From: Heterotrichella gracilis
Lineage: Eukaryota > Sar > Xanthophyceae > Tribonematales > Xanthonemataceae
Length of the DNA: 64,000 bases
NCBI GenBank assembly: GCA_032358255.1
Contig: JAULBX010001891.1
Location: 1 to 64,000 of the forward strand
Direction: 5' to 3'
Position 1 is the stretch's first letter. Every line of letters begins with the position of its first letter. Of this stretch, positions 27,079-37,815 are shown piece by piece. Under the pieces are notes generated by a model, which saw only the letters and a program-made list of their open reading frames with translations, searched no databases and was not told where the DNA came from. The translations under genes and the position numbers were made by a program.

Positions 27079-29029
27079 GTTATTGCTCCTGCCGTTTTTG
27101 TTGACAAGAACACCAAGGTGATTTGCCAGGGGTTTACCGGAAAAAACGGGACCTTCCACTCAGAGCAGGTAACGAGCTGTAGGCTGCTGGGTAGTACAAC
27201 ACAACTTGATTTAGGTGCAGCATGCAAGCCAGTGACCATGGGACAATTGCAAGCCATGCAAGAGGTTTGAGGCTAACCTGTTGCTTGGACTTGCAGGCCA
27301 TCCAGTATGGCACGCAGATGGTGGGTGGTGTCACACCCAAGAAGGGAGGCACAACTCACCTGGGCCTGCCAGTGTTCAACACTGTTGAAGAAGCCAAGGC
27401 AGCAACTGGGTGCAATGCCACCGTCATCTACGTCCCACCGCCCTTTGCTGCAGCAGCTATTTTGGAGGCTGTGAAGGCTGAACTGGACCTGGTGGTCTGT
27501 ATCACAGAGGGCATCCCACAGCATGACATGGTGTGTGTTGGAGCTGCGGGGAATGAGGGGGCACCTCTGGCTAGAAAGTGGCGTGTTGACCCCTTTTGCA
27601 TTGGCCTTGTGACAGGTGAAAGTGAAGAAAATCATGGCTGAGCAAAACAGGACACGGCTCATTGGCCCCAACTGCCCCGGCATCATCAAGCCAGGCGAAT
27701 GCAAAATTGGAATTATGCCGGTAGGTCACCTTGGCCACTCGCTGTTTCACACCTCTCTTTAGAAACCACTCACCCACTCACCCATGCCATGGCTACCCTC
27801 CCAGGGCTACATCCATACTCCAGGCAAAATTGGCATCGTCTCAAGATCCGGCACTCTGACGTATGAGGTATGCGCTCTTGCTTCACCTTGATATGCACCC
27901 ACGCCAGCGCTTGAAAGCGTGCCCCATCTCCAGTGTGCCTGGCGCCTGCGCAGGCTGTTTTCCAGACAACCGCCGAGGGGCTGGGCCAGTCTACGGTGGT
28001 GGGCATCGGCGGCGACCCATTCAATGGCACAAACTTTGTGGACTGCCTGGAACGGTTTGTGTATGACCCACAGGTGCGGCAGCATGCCATGTCAAAATCA
28101 CTTGCTAATTGCTGCCTGGGACCATGCATGCCGTTCTCTTTACTGCACATGGAAAGCGCAAGCACAGAGATGGGCAAATGCGCGCGGCTGAGTTAGAGCT
28201 GGACATGTTGCAGTGAGATGCCTTGGGTTGCAACAGGGTCTGCCATGCCATTGAGGACATGTGCAGGCGTCTGGCAGCTGATGGCATTTTGCCTGTATGT
28301 GACTGCACGCTCCATAAGCACCTTGACCCTGTGCCCAGTACCTTTATCACCTTGCATTAATGACACGCCCTGCCCTACTGCCAGTCCAATCACCACTATT
28401 GCCGCCCCGCATGCCATCACTGCCACATGCTTGTGCCGCAGACTGAGGGCATCATCATGATTGGTGAGATCGGGGGCACAGCCGAGGAGGAGGCTGCGGA
28501 GTTCATCAAGGCCAGCGGCACAACCAAGCCGGTGGTGTCATTCATTGCAGGCGCGTAGAGTGTGGGTTAGGAATGCTTCGTGGTGGGTCCACAGGGTTTC
28601 CCACTGCATCTGATTGCGTACGCGACCAGCAAAGCCATGCATGAAGGGATGGGGAGGAGACATGGCTGCCTGGTGTGCACGGCCAATGGCAACCAGGCCC
28701 TGCATCCGCTATGTTAAGCTGGCATAAGCGGCTGACCACCTGTTTGGTGGCTGGTTGATAACCATCAGCAAGGGTGATATGCGCATCCAATCTCCAAAGC
28801 TTTGTCATGGGAAACACAACTTAACCCTGTTCTGCCTTCCCCGCACACAGGCCTGACCGCCCCCCCTGGCCGGCGCATGGGCCACGCGGGCGCCATCATC
28901 TCAGGCGGCAAGGGCACCGCCACCGACAAGATCGCCGCGCTGCAGGGCGTGGGAGTGACGGTGTGCCAGTCGCCCGCGCAGATGGGGGTGGTGATGAAGC
29001 AGGTCATGCAGGAGCGTGGGCTGGCATAG
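27079..29029 (+). CDS. Succinyl-CoA ligase alpha subunit, mitochondrial type (first exon not resolved)
   Basis: TCA-cycle enzyme that interconverts succinyl-CoA and succinate with substrate-level phosphorylation; alpha carries the CoA site and the phosphohistidine. Seven exons give 299 aa: 27079-27168, 27297-27530, 27616-27720, 27805-27867, 27954-28073, 28442-28550 and 28851-29029. Visible blocks: [101 protein letters not shown] and [14 protein letters not shown] with the active-site His. The N-terminal targeting exon lies upstream; a candidate ATG at 26870 has a poor donor in the needed phase, so it is unassigned. The intron after 28550 must use a GC donor to keep frame. Confidence 0.96.
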
Positions 29030-30407
29030 GCAGGAGGTGGGGAGCTCAGAAGGCGCGAGCGGTGGTGGGAGGTTGGGGATGGATTGAAACCTGAGAGGGG
29101 CGTGGGGGTTGCTGCAGATGGGCTAGTTTCATCTGACATGCGTAGCGGGATTGTGAGTCATGGTGGGGCAAACTGCCTAGGGCTGTTGGGGTGTGGATGG
29201 CGCTACATGGCTGGCGCTACATGCCTGACCGTGGTCAATGTGCAGAGGCGCCTCATCAAAAACTTGAGCTATGAATGGCATGGTTCAGCACCTAGCGGCT
29301 ATGACATGCTGAGATCCAAGCCATGATTGCGCACCATAGGGCATGTAGTGCATCCTGCCAGGCAGGGTGGGGTAATTTGTGCACATCATATGGGCCATCA
29401 TGACCACTGCTGTTACAGTAATCGTACTCATGCATATGGAGTGCTTGCAAGGTGCAATAGTTATAACTATATAAATCAGCGAGTGGTTGAGCATCGGCAG
29501 TCAACGGGCCCCTTACATAATGTGATTGACCGTTGCAGTGAGAATGTTGCACATCATAATTAATAATGCCATTTGGGCATTTTATTGACTGCCCTGGCAG
29601 CAGCTGTATGTACTGCATTTTCACCGCACCCGGTAAAATTAATGACATGAACCATTGCAATTGCTGTAACTATCACCTGTTCTTACCATCCCCACGTCTG
29701 ATGGGATGTGGTCTTACACAGCTGCAAACCGTCTGACATGCTCTATGATAGTTAATCTGATCAGAAGAGATGATCTATCTGTCAGTGATCAGACGAGATG
29801 ATAGATCTGATCATCAATGGCTCAAAATCAATGAAATGCGCAGATGTTAATGATGATCCCTGGGCCAGCGAAGTTTGCTGCCAGCTATAGTATATGAGAA
29901 TATACCAGTATATAGCCAAGTTGGAAGCATTGCTTTTGTGTTAACAAATTCGGCATGATCCATGATGTGGCTCGAATACCACTGGCCGCCAGGTGGCCCT
30001 CTTTTCAGGCACCGTGGTACCAATTCGGCATCATGATGAATATATTGACAACGCTAATGTGTGAGTAATTATAACCTTTATCGCTCCCCATGCCGGGCAG
30101 CATGCATACTGTTCAATCAATCCGGCCAATGAGATCATCTCGTTTGAAACCACAAATGCGCATTTGAAGAAACCAGGCAATGTATTTTCTGGTGGCAAGG
30201 TGCATGTAAGTGTATGCAGTAACGACAAACTATCAAAATCCTAATCACGAGTAATGAATCTCAAAATTTCCTGTGGAATGCACAAGCAGAAAAGACTCCC
30301 CAAGCATCCGGGAGCTGGCAGTACATGCTATAACATGTGCACAGTTGCCTCCCAATTTGTGCCCCAACCTTCCCCGCACGCAGCCTCTGCGCTGTGGCTG
30401 TTCCGCG
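29030..30407. other. Convergent intergenic region with short repeats
   Basis: About 1.4 kb between the succinyl-CoA ligase and first PC-esterase stop codons. It is more AT-rich than flanking coding DNA and has a 14-bp palindrome ATAGTTATAACTAT (29457-29470) and a pair of 24-bp direct repeats (29758-29809). No gene is supported. Confidence 0.55.
29758..29809. repeat. Two 24-bp direct repeats, 28-bp period
   Basis: TGATCAGAAGAGATGATCTATCTG at 29758-29781 recurs with a few changes at 29786-29809. Both copies contain TGATCA and AGATGAT, so local inverted pairing is also possible. The location is non-coding. Confidence 0.8.
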
Positions 30408-32558
30408 TCACGTGCGTGGCTGCGTCCTGGGCACTGAGTTGGATGAGGGTCGACGCATGGAAGTCAGTCGCGAAATCAGCAGCTGATGCAGCCCCTTGAT
30501 GCGGGAGGGGCCGGCATTGCGGGGGCCAGGGAGGACCCTGCCTGCTGCCGGCTGCTTACCATGCCCACGCTCCCCTTGTGCTGCCTCCCAGCCTTGCCCC
30601 GTGCCGTTTGACATGGGCTGTGCGCAGCCCTCCATCTGGGGCCATTTGCTGTCGGGCGCACAGTCCCAGGGGTGCTGCTCCAGTACCTGCCCCAGCTTGA
30701 AAATGAGCACTTCATATGCAGAGGGGAAGCAAAAGTGGGAGCAGTCTAGCGTGCCCCCACCCCAGACACGGGTGACCAGATGGAAGTCCCACATCATCCC
30801 CGTTTCATTCCATGCATCCACCACGGGGATCCCCAGCTGGCGAATGATGGGGAGGGCGATGAGGTTGTAGGGACCGCCAGCCGCCACCTGGGAAATCGAG
30901 GTGTTGAAAGGGTGGCAGCTGTTGCCCCTGTTGGGGGTGTCGAGGAATGCGCCATTGAACCCCGCAAAGTGCTGCGGCAGGGAAGCTACCCAGATGAAGT
31001 GGATTGGGACGCCAGTGCCGTTGTTGTGGATGACATTCCGCAAGTTGGCCAGGGCTTTGGGGTAGGTGCTGTCCTTGTAGGTGTAGTGCAGCCCAAAGTT
31101 CATGACCAAAATATCCCATTGGTGCGGGGGCTTGTCGCGTCCCCACTTTGCGATGTTGGGGATGTATCGAGTCCACAGTGCATCCCCATTCGACATCCGC
31201 AGCCCGCAGATGCGGGTCCCCAAATACAGGTTCATGCACAGGGGGATTCGGGAGAGGTCGGGGGCCACATGCCCTGGGTCACTCAGCATCCCCATGGACT
31301 CCGTGAAGTTATTCTCAATGGGTAGCACACGCTTGATGTCCGCTGAGAGGATGTGCATGAAGCACTCGAGGACAAAGTAGGCTGCGCGCGTCTGGGAGTC
31401 GCCGATCATCCACAGCGTCCTCCCCTTGATGCGGTGGAACAGCTGGCAGGGATGGAAGGTGTCCAGGGCATCCCCAAACATTTGCCGCAGCCGCTCGATG
31501 ACGGCAGTCACCACCTCCTCCTTGCCTGCTAGTGCACACCTGTAAGGGGGGGTGGCTCAGGGCATGCTGGAAGGGGGTGGCGAGGGTATGAGAGGGGGGT
31601 GCTGCGGTGGGGTGCTAGCAACTGAGCCCTAGGTGTGTGTGCGCATAGATGTCGTTGCACAATCATGCTCAGGATGCAACTGCCAGCGAGTGCCATGTGC
31701 TATATTGTCCATCTTGGTGCACTGTCACGGTATTGGTGGCATGGGAAGGTGACGATATTGCACTTGAAAAGGTGGCAGGTGCACTGGTTGTGTGATTTGC
31801 TAGGTACTGCTTCAAATTAGGTGGTTGTCCAGAGCATAAACTTTGCTCTCTTACTGGGTGTGTGGGTGATGTAGGGGGTGTAGGTGTTTGCATGTGGTGG
31901 ACTGGCGGTACACATGGGTGGGCTACTGGCGTTTCCAGGCAGGGAGAACGCGCCAGGCACTTGTTGTTAGCAAATAAGTATTTGGAGCCACATATGGCCT
32001 GTACTCACATGCGGTGTGCTGGTGGGGGTTCCAGTTCAGGGTCCCTGCACACTCCACAGCACATGCCCAAGACCGAGGAGGGACAGTGCGAGCAGCTGCG
32101 AGCTGAAGCAACTGCATGCTCCCCTATTTGGAAGAGGTATGGCCATCCACGGTCATTGGTGGGCAATGGGCGCTCTGAAAAAACAAAATGGTGGGTGAGT
32201 TTGAACTAAATGCGCATATGCATGCATGCATGCTTCAGGCTAGCCGGTGATCTGGAGTTTGTGAGGCAGAGTTTCCAATAAAGTAAGCAGGACGCGGTGC
32301 ATTACCTTTGTAGTTGTGGCATATTCTGTGCACCGCCTCCTCGTCCAGTGCCTGTTGGTCCACGTTGCGTATGGCGAAGTTGTAAGCACCCCATCTTTGC
32401 TGGCAGCTGCTGGGAACGCCCAGCACAAGGGTAAACACCACCAGCACCCACTGCGACGTCCGAGTACTCAAGGCTCTGGGTGACACCGAGCGTGCTGTGT
32501 TCAATGAGCAGGTTCGTTTCGAGGTTCGCTGTAACCAAAAGGATGGTTTCTCACGCAT
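30408..32558 (-). CDS. PC-esterase/TBL-like SGNH acyltransferase, type II membrane protein (copy 1)
   Basis: Three exons (32306-32558, 32009-32174, 30408-31539) total 1551 nt, giving 516 aa in frame. Near the N-terminus a basic stretch precedes a hydrophobic segment (QWVLVVFTLVLGVPSS), consistent with a Golgi signal anchor. Exon 2 is Cys-rich (CSHC...CCGVC). Exon 3 has the SGNH signature of the PC-esterase family: GDS motif in LWMIGDSQTRAAY, NxGxH-like block in VMNFGLHYTY, and the C-terminal D-x2-H motif in DCSHFCFPSAYEVL. This family includes plant TBL polysaccharide O-acetyltransferases and the N-terminal domain of CASD1, the sialate O-acetyltransferase. The substrate is unknown here; it would be a lumenal glycan. 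The C-terminal tail is about 60 aa longer than in copy 2 and low complexity. It is divergent from the GT29 gene. Confidence 0.87.
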
Positions 32559-33060
32559 CTTGTTCCGACAGCATGACCAACTGTGTAGCTCACATAACTG
32601 CCATAGTGTAGACACACAGACGATGTAACTCAAGTTGTAACTGAACACCGCGCCGCTAGGGCGCTGAAACTGTGTGCTTTCTCAGCCTCTGTGGCCAGAG
32701 GCCAAACGTGTTGCCAGTATTTGTTGCAACCTACGGCGATGACAGGTGCACCAGGTTCTGAACACAATATCCTGGCCGTTCATAACAGCAACAAATACAC
32801 AAAGTCCTTAGCCTACGACAGGGCGTCAATAAGGGTTTGTCAAAGTGGCGAGGCAAACCTTGTGCCACAGTGCCCCCACACCACAGTATTATACACCCCA
32901 AATGGGGCATACCTGCAGCTGCCTCCATTTATAGCACTTCAGACTTGGCCTTATCACAATACTCTCAGTTGCAAGGTACCAGCCAACGTATTACTCCACT
33001 AAACCAGCCGTATACCCATATGTGGCTATATGCAACTTGAGGATGCCCTAGGGGAGGACC
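32559..33060. promoter_or_regulatory. Divergent region between PC-esterase copy 1 and GT29, partly duplicated at copy 2
   Basis: A 502-bp gap between two start codons on opposite strands. Roughly 32700-32935 is clearly similar to roughly 40020-40255 upstream of copy 2, including CCTACGGCGATGA, AATATCCTGGCC-like and CAGTATxATACACCC stretches. The GT29-proximal 125 bp is not duplicated. The shared part is therefore a good candidate for the PC-esterase promoter. Confidence 0.65.
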
Positions 33061-36000
33061 ATGCCTCTAGCCTTGCGCATGCTGCTTGGCGCCGGAATAG
33101 CTATAATCCTTTTGGCACAAGCCTTGCTGTCGCTGTGGCAGACTTCAAGCCCTAATCCCCCCTACCGTGCAGCTAACACCGGGGTGGAGCTAAGGCAGGG
33201 GGCTTTCAGTAGAGACTGGTGGGTGACAAGTTGTCTACACACATACGCCTGCGAGCAGGGAACTAGGAACAGGGATTATGAGTAAGAAAGGGACTTTTGC
33301 AAGGGTGGCAGCGCCATAGCCATGTGTGTGCGTGGCCACCTGCCCAGTCTATTGGCTGGTCCACCGCCAGCTGGTCTGCATATGCTTGCCACTAGTCAGG
33401 CGTTGGTGGTGGTGGTGGTGGTGTCATGCCTTGCAGGAAATACTGCTGTGGGGTGTGGGTGAGGAATAGCTCTGTTTTTGGTTTTGGGGAGGCGCAACTT
33501 GCAGAGGGGGAAATTGGAGGGAGGTAGTACCTTGTGGCATACAGTGGGGACACCGTCCCAGTCGTCCTGACCTGCACTGTGCCACTGTGTTGCCGTATAA
33601 TGTAGTGCACCACTGTAACCACTGGGTTCAACTAGGGTTCAGGGTGTCGAAGTAAGTTGTACCACAATGTACTGCACCACTGGATTGCCCTACACCCCCA
33701 CTGCACCACAAGGCTGTTGCCATCTGACCGGGACGCCAAACCATAATCCCTACCCTAAACTCTAAACAGGGACCACACCGCACCTTCCCCCTATATCACA
33801 GGGCACTCGTGGATGGGTCCAGAACTTCTTTGAGAAACCTAAAATCTGACGGCAGCGACGACCCCCCACCTCCCACCACTGGCACTGCCTCGCCACCACC
33901 ACCACCACCACAACACCACCACCAGCGCAACACCACCAACAGTACTGGGTCCCCCCCACACACACCACCACCACCACCACGCCCTGAGCTCGACCCCCAC
34001 CAGTGCCACGCGCCACATCTGTGTGTGCGGGGGGATGGCAGCACGGCTCCCGAGTGCGCAAGCCTGGCTGCTGCGGCCACCCGCAAGGGGATGCAGTATG
34101 CGGATGTGCGGCGGGTGGCTGTGATTGGCAATGGCCCCATCAGTGCGGGTGATAAGGCGGAGATAGCAGCATCGCACCTGGTGCTGCGGTTCAATAAGCT
34201 CTACCACTGGTGAGTTCGGTGAAGCCTCAAGTCCTAGACCCTAAAATGGAAACCCTAAAGTGCCAGTGTGGCGGACGGGGCGGAGTTGGCAGCTGAAGTT
34301 CGATAAGCTGGTCCGCTGGTCAGTGCGGTGAAGCCTCAAGCTCGAAACCCTAGACCTTAAATCATTTGGTGGGTGTGACGAGGCACTGGAGGGTGCTGCT
34401 GCATCATTGCAGCCAAAACCCTGATTTTCAACCAAATGCACCTGATCACAGACTATCTGAGGTAGTTTTTCAAATAAATTTTTAGTAGTTTTATGCATGG
34501 AGTCTAAGGTACCCATGGCTGCTTACTATAATGAAGAGCTGGCCTTGGCAGAAAGCAGTGGAAATATTGGGAGTGGTGTGTTGCATGCGCCTTCATTTTG
34601 GGTTCCCAATGCAAGTGAACCGCATTTTTTTGTGTTTTGAATTAATGTAGCTATGTTTTTGTTTGACTCAGTCTGCATTGTTTTGTTGTCTGACTGCATC
34701 AGTAATTTTTTTGTTTGATGTAATTTGGTCTGACCCACTCCTGCCTCCTTCGCCAGGCGCTGCGGTGAGCCTCTAGACGTGTGGTGCGTGCGTTTTGGTC
34801 GTCCTTACCGCTACTCTTACGCAGGCGTGGGCGAGATACCTTTCTGCACCACCAACGGTATGGGAGAAAGAGTAGTGCCCTCGCTCTGTACTTTAATGTT
34901 GCTCACTCCTCCTCCTCAACCAATCTGCCTGTTAGAAACAGGCTGCGTGATTGATAGCCTGCTAAAATATTTGGGTTATATACACAAATATATAACCCGC
35001 ACCATGGGTGACAGCGCCGCTGGTGCTGTTCATTGAACATCTATTGTTTGAACATCTGTGTAAATCATTGCCGCCCTGTGCTACATTGAGCATCTGTTGT
35101 TTGTAATTTGTTGAATATGTATGTGTCAATTCATCCGTTTTGAAAACCCCGCAGCGGCCCTGAATGCCACCGCCGCCGTGTGGTTTATTGACGGTGGCCT
35201 TCCGCCCGAGGATCCAGCCCCCCTCAACAAAACTGAGCCCCAGTTGCCGGACGGTTTTTCCGACGCCGTGCGCGCATTCCCCGAGCTGCTGGTAGTGCCG
35301 CATGTGCGCATGTATTCGGGGCAATGGAACAGGATTTTCTTAAACATCACCGGCAGGACGCGGCCCTCCACCGGCTGGATAGGTGCGTAATGAACCAAAA
35401 AAAGGGGGAAAGGGGAAAATGAGCTGCCCACCCCCTGCAAGGCTTATAGTTAATCTAGTGTGTTAGAGAAAGGAAAAAAGGGAAGGGAGGCACAGAGGGG
35501 GAGTAAGGGGCCGACTGGCTTGCACCAGGGCACCCAAAGTGACTCTGCATACGCAGCAGTAATAATTAGATTACAGCAAGCTGGTTTTGGGACTGCCATG
35601 TTTGAAGCCTCTAGGAAGGGTTGAGGAAGGTTTGTTTAGGGACTTTCAGGACAGCCTCCAGGAAGGGTTATCGCACTCAGCAGCAAGTCCTGAGCCTCAG
35701 GCTGAGGGCAAGAGGTGGTGGGTGTCGGCACCCACGACTGCTTAACAGTTGCCACTGCAGCGCTGTATTTGACCTCTCCCAGCTGGGTGCAAAGCATTTG
35801 CCCACTGAGCTATGGGCGATATTGCACTTTTTAGTGGTGAAATAGTCCAAGGGAATACGATAATAGAACCTGTTGCCCTTGCTCTAGCTGTACGAGCTCT
35901 TGCTGCGGCGCATGTACCAGATACCTTGTATATACATGCATATGTTATGTGTAGCTTGCATCTGCTGTACATATGTGTAATCTGCACCACCCACGCCCTG

Positions 36001-36708
36001 CAGGCATCATGACCGTGCTCAGCTGCCTACCCCCCAATGCCACACTGCACCTGTACGGCTTTGGGTGGGGTCGAGGGGGGTGGAGTAAGCACTCTTTGGT
36101 GACTGAGCAGGCGGCAATCAAGCCATACACTGACACAGGTAAGGGACTAGCAATGCCTTGCTGGTAATACTTGGGTAGTTTATTCATTCACGGTGTGGAT
36201 AGGATGATCACTTTTTGAAGGCTGATCTGGCAAAGGTCGAGCAATACTATGACAAAGGACATGTCATCAATGTGTTCTCATTGTTAAGCACCCTCCTGGG
36301 TTGTATTTGTTGTTGATGCAAATATGATTCTTTACATTCTTGGTTTATTCCTGGTTCATTTATCTAATGAAATTGAGTTAATGACGCAGGCCGCGTGGTT
36401 GTGCATCGCACAGCGTGCGACAACTACAGTTACTGCGAGGGGTGCTTGGATGCCACAGCTGGCTGTGTGCCCAAGGTATGGTATAACAAAGTTGCCCCCC
36501 TCCTTGCTGACTCTTCTTCAAGGGAAGGTCGCGTACCTGTGTATTTACTTGTCTATTCAATTACTTACTTCATTTTTTTGCTTATTGGTTTTTGTTTCAT
36601 TTCTTGCCACAGGCGCTAGCGGAGGGCAATTACACTGGCGATGTAGGCGCCAAGTGGGAGGAATACGCGGAGGAAGTCAAGCGGAAGAGGGTTGTGGCGG
36701 GAATATAA
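33061..36708 (+). CDS. GT29 (sialyltransferase-like) glycosyltransferase, type II Golgi protein
   Basis: Seven exons (33061-33218, 33802-34209, 34757-34857, 35155-35382, 36004-36138, 36390-36475, 36613-36708) total 1212 nt, giving 403 aa with all phases closing. Exon 1 encodes a signal anchor (LLGAGIAIILLAQALLSLW). Exon 2 has a Pro/His/Thr-rich stem and then sialylmotif L-like VAVIGNGPI...LVLRFN. Sialylmotif S-like RPSTGWIG-IMTVLSC...LYGFGW spans exons 4/5. Motif VS appears as H-x4-E in KHSLVTEQ. GT29 enzymes use CMP-activated nonulosonic acids or relatives; plant members are linked to Kdo/Dha-type transfer in pectin. The donor sugar cannot be read from sequence. N-x-S/T sites are present (NATAA, NITGR, NATLH, NYTGD). 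It is flanked by PC-esterases on both sides. Confidence 0.88.
34156..34356 (+). repeat. Partial duplication of GT29 exon 2 end inside the following intron
   Basis: 34156-34241 (end of exon 2, the donor and first intron bases) is echoed with divergence at 34277-34356: GCGGAG..GCAGC, TTCxATAAGCT, CxCTGGT and GCGGTGAAGCCTCAAG recur in the same order. Between the copies and after them are CCCTAAA/CCCTAGA tracts. The second copy has CTGGTCAGTG in place of CTGGTGAGTT, so its donor is weakened. Confidence 0.85.
34973..34998. repeat. Perfect 10-bp inverted repeat in GT29 intron 3
   Basis: GGGTTATATA (34973-34982) and its exact reverse complement TATATAACCC (34989-34998) flank a 6-nt loop. It would form a hairpin in the transcript or a cruciform in DNA. 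It lies about 115 bp after exon 3. Confidence 0.9.
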
Positions 36709-37540
36709 TAGTATCAGCTACAGCGTTTGCAAAAAGTGGGGACTGTCTATGAAAAGCAAATTGGGGTGGTATTTGCATGAAAACAAGTCCAAAGGGGACA
36801 GAATTATTGCTTCTAAGAACTTGCAGTAATTACTTTTCCATCGCTGACAATTTATGCAAAGAGCTATGAAGTGGGAGAGCATATTTCCTGCAGCATGACG
36901 AATTTGTCATACATATGTTCGCTTTCCCAAGTGGGCTTTCCTGATTGGCCGCCCGTCGCAAAAGTTTTACTTTGACAACTGTGCTCTCAGTCTGTCGAGA
37001 CGTGTCAGCAAACACCATGATGGCCAATGGCATAATACACCATTTAGTTATATATAACTAAATGCATGCCAGCCTTAGGCTAGGAATCGTAAACCTGATG
37101 TTTCCAAATTGTGCAAACAGCAGCCCTAGGGCTTTCCCAGTCATTACAACCATGTTGTCGCACGGCATCATGCCGTTTAATGTACGGTTGCTGCCCGGCC
37201 TGTCTATGTTTTTCAACAATATTGGTTGTGCCACAGTGTGCCGCCGTGAGGGGGGGCGTTTTGTTTCTTTCTTTCTATAAACGATGAATTTTACCACCAA
37301 CGCACGTTTGAATTAGGCCTCCAAGGAAATAGGGCTACACACTGACTGGTGACCAGTTGCATAATAATGTACTGCACGTAAACGTACTAACAATGGTAAT
37401 TACTTAAGTAATAATATGCAGTAAAAATAGGCAGATAATACGCAAAAGTAATTAATTACTTCCAGCATCTATCCTAGTAGGGTACTGACTAATCATTGAC
37501 CGGCCAAATTAGCTAATCAGCCAATGAACTGATCATTAGC
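36709..37540. other. AT-rich intergenic region with palindromes
   Basis: Lies between the GT29 stop and the PC-esterase remnant. It contains a perfect 24-bp palindrome at 37041-37064 (CATTTAGTTATA and its complement), a 14-bp palindrome at 37399-37412 (ATTACTTAAGTAAT) and a 16-bp palindrome at 37446-37461. No gene is supported. Confidence 0.8.
37041..37461. repeat. Cluster of three perfect AT-rich palindromes (24, 14 and 16 bp)
   Basis: Each is self-complementary with no spacer: 37041-37064, 37399-37412 and 37446-37461. They lie within 0.5 kb of the start of a duplicated PC-esterase segment. Palindromes of this type can form cruciforms and act as rearrangement points; that link is inference. 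Confidence 0.85.
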
Positions 37541-37544
37541 AATT

Positions 37545-37805
37545 GATTGTAGATGGATGGGAGCCCACCGTCCATCGTGAGGGCAAGGGGCCTGGTGCTG
37601 CCTTCCCGCCTTGCCCCGTGCCGTGTTCTGTGGGCTGTGCGCAGCGCTCCGTCTGGGGCTATTTGTTCATAATTTGTTGTGAGGTGCACAGGTCCAAGCA
37701 CGTCCAAGGCTGCTGCTCCAGTACCTGTCCTAACTTCAAGATGAGCACTTCATATGCAGAGGGGAAGCAGAAGTGGGAGCAAAACATGCTGGCCTGCTGC
37801 CTGGA
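37545..37805 (-). pseudogene. Remnant of a third PC-esterase 3' exon
   Basis: The segment reads on the minus strand as the C-terminal PC-esterase block, HFCFPSAYEVLILKLGQVLEQQPWTC, then diverges and stops soon after. Nucleotide similarity to the last about 170 bp of copy 1 is high (GCCTTGCCCCGTGCCGT..., GGGCTGTGCGCAGC, GAGCACTTCATATGCAGAGGGGAAGC). The GDS and central blocks are absent, so it cannot encode an enzyme. It sits directly downstream of copy 2 and may be transcribed as part of its 3' UTR. Confidence 0.82.
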
Positions 37806-37815
37806 GTCCACCCCA

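Noticed and set aside
33895-33985. CCACCA microsatellite as a functional repeat array
   Set aside because: It is in frame inside GT29 exon 2 and encodes the Pro/His/Thr-rich stem, so it is low-complexity coding sequence.
35745-35822. Minus-strand tRNA-like segment (TAGCTCAGTGGGCAAATGC, then GAGGTCAAATAC)
   Set aside because: A D-arm and T-arm resemblance exists, but the 5' CGCCCAT has no 3' partner and the anticodon arm is poor. At most a degenerate tRNA-derived sequence.
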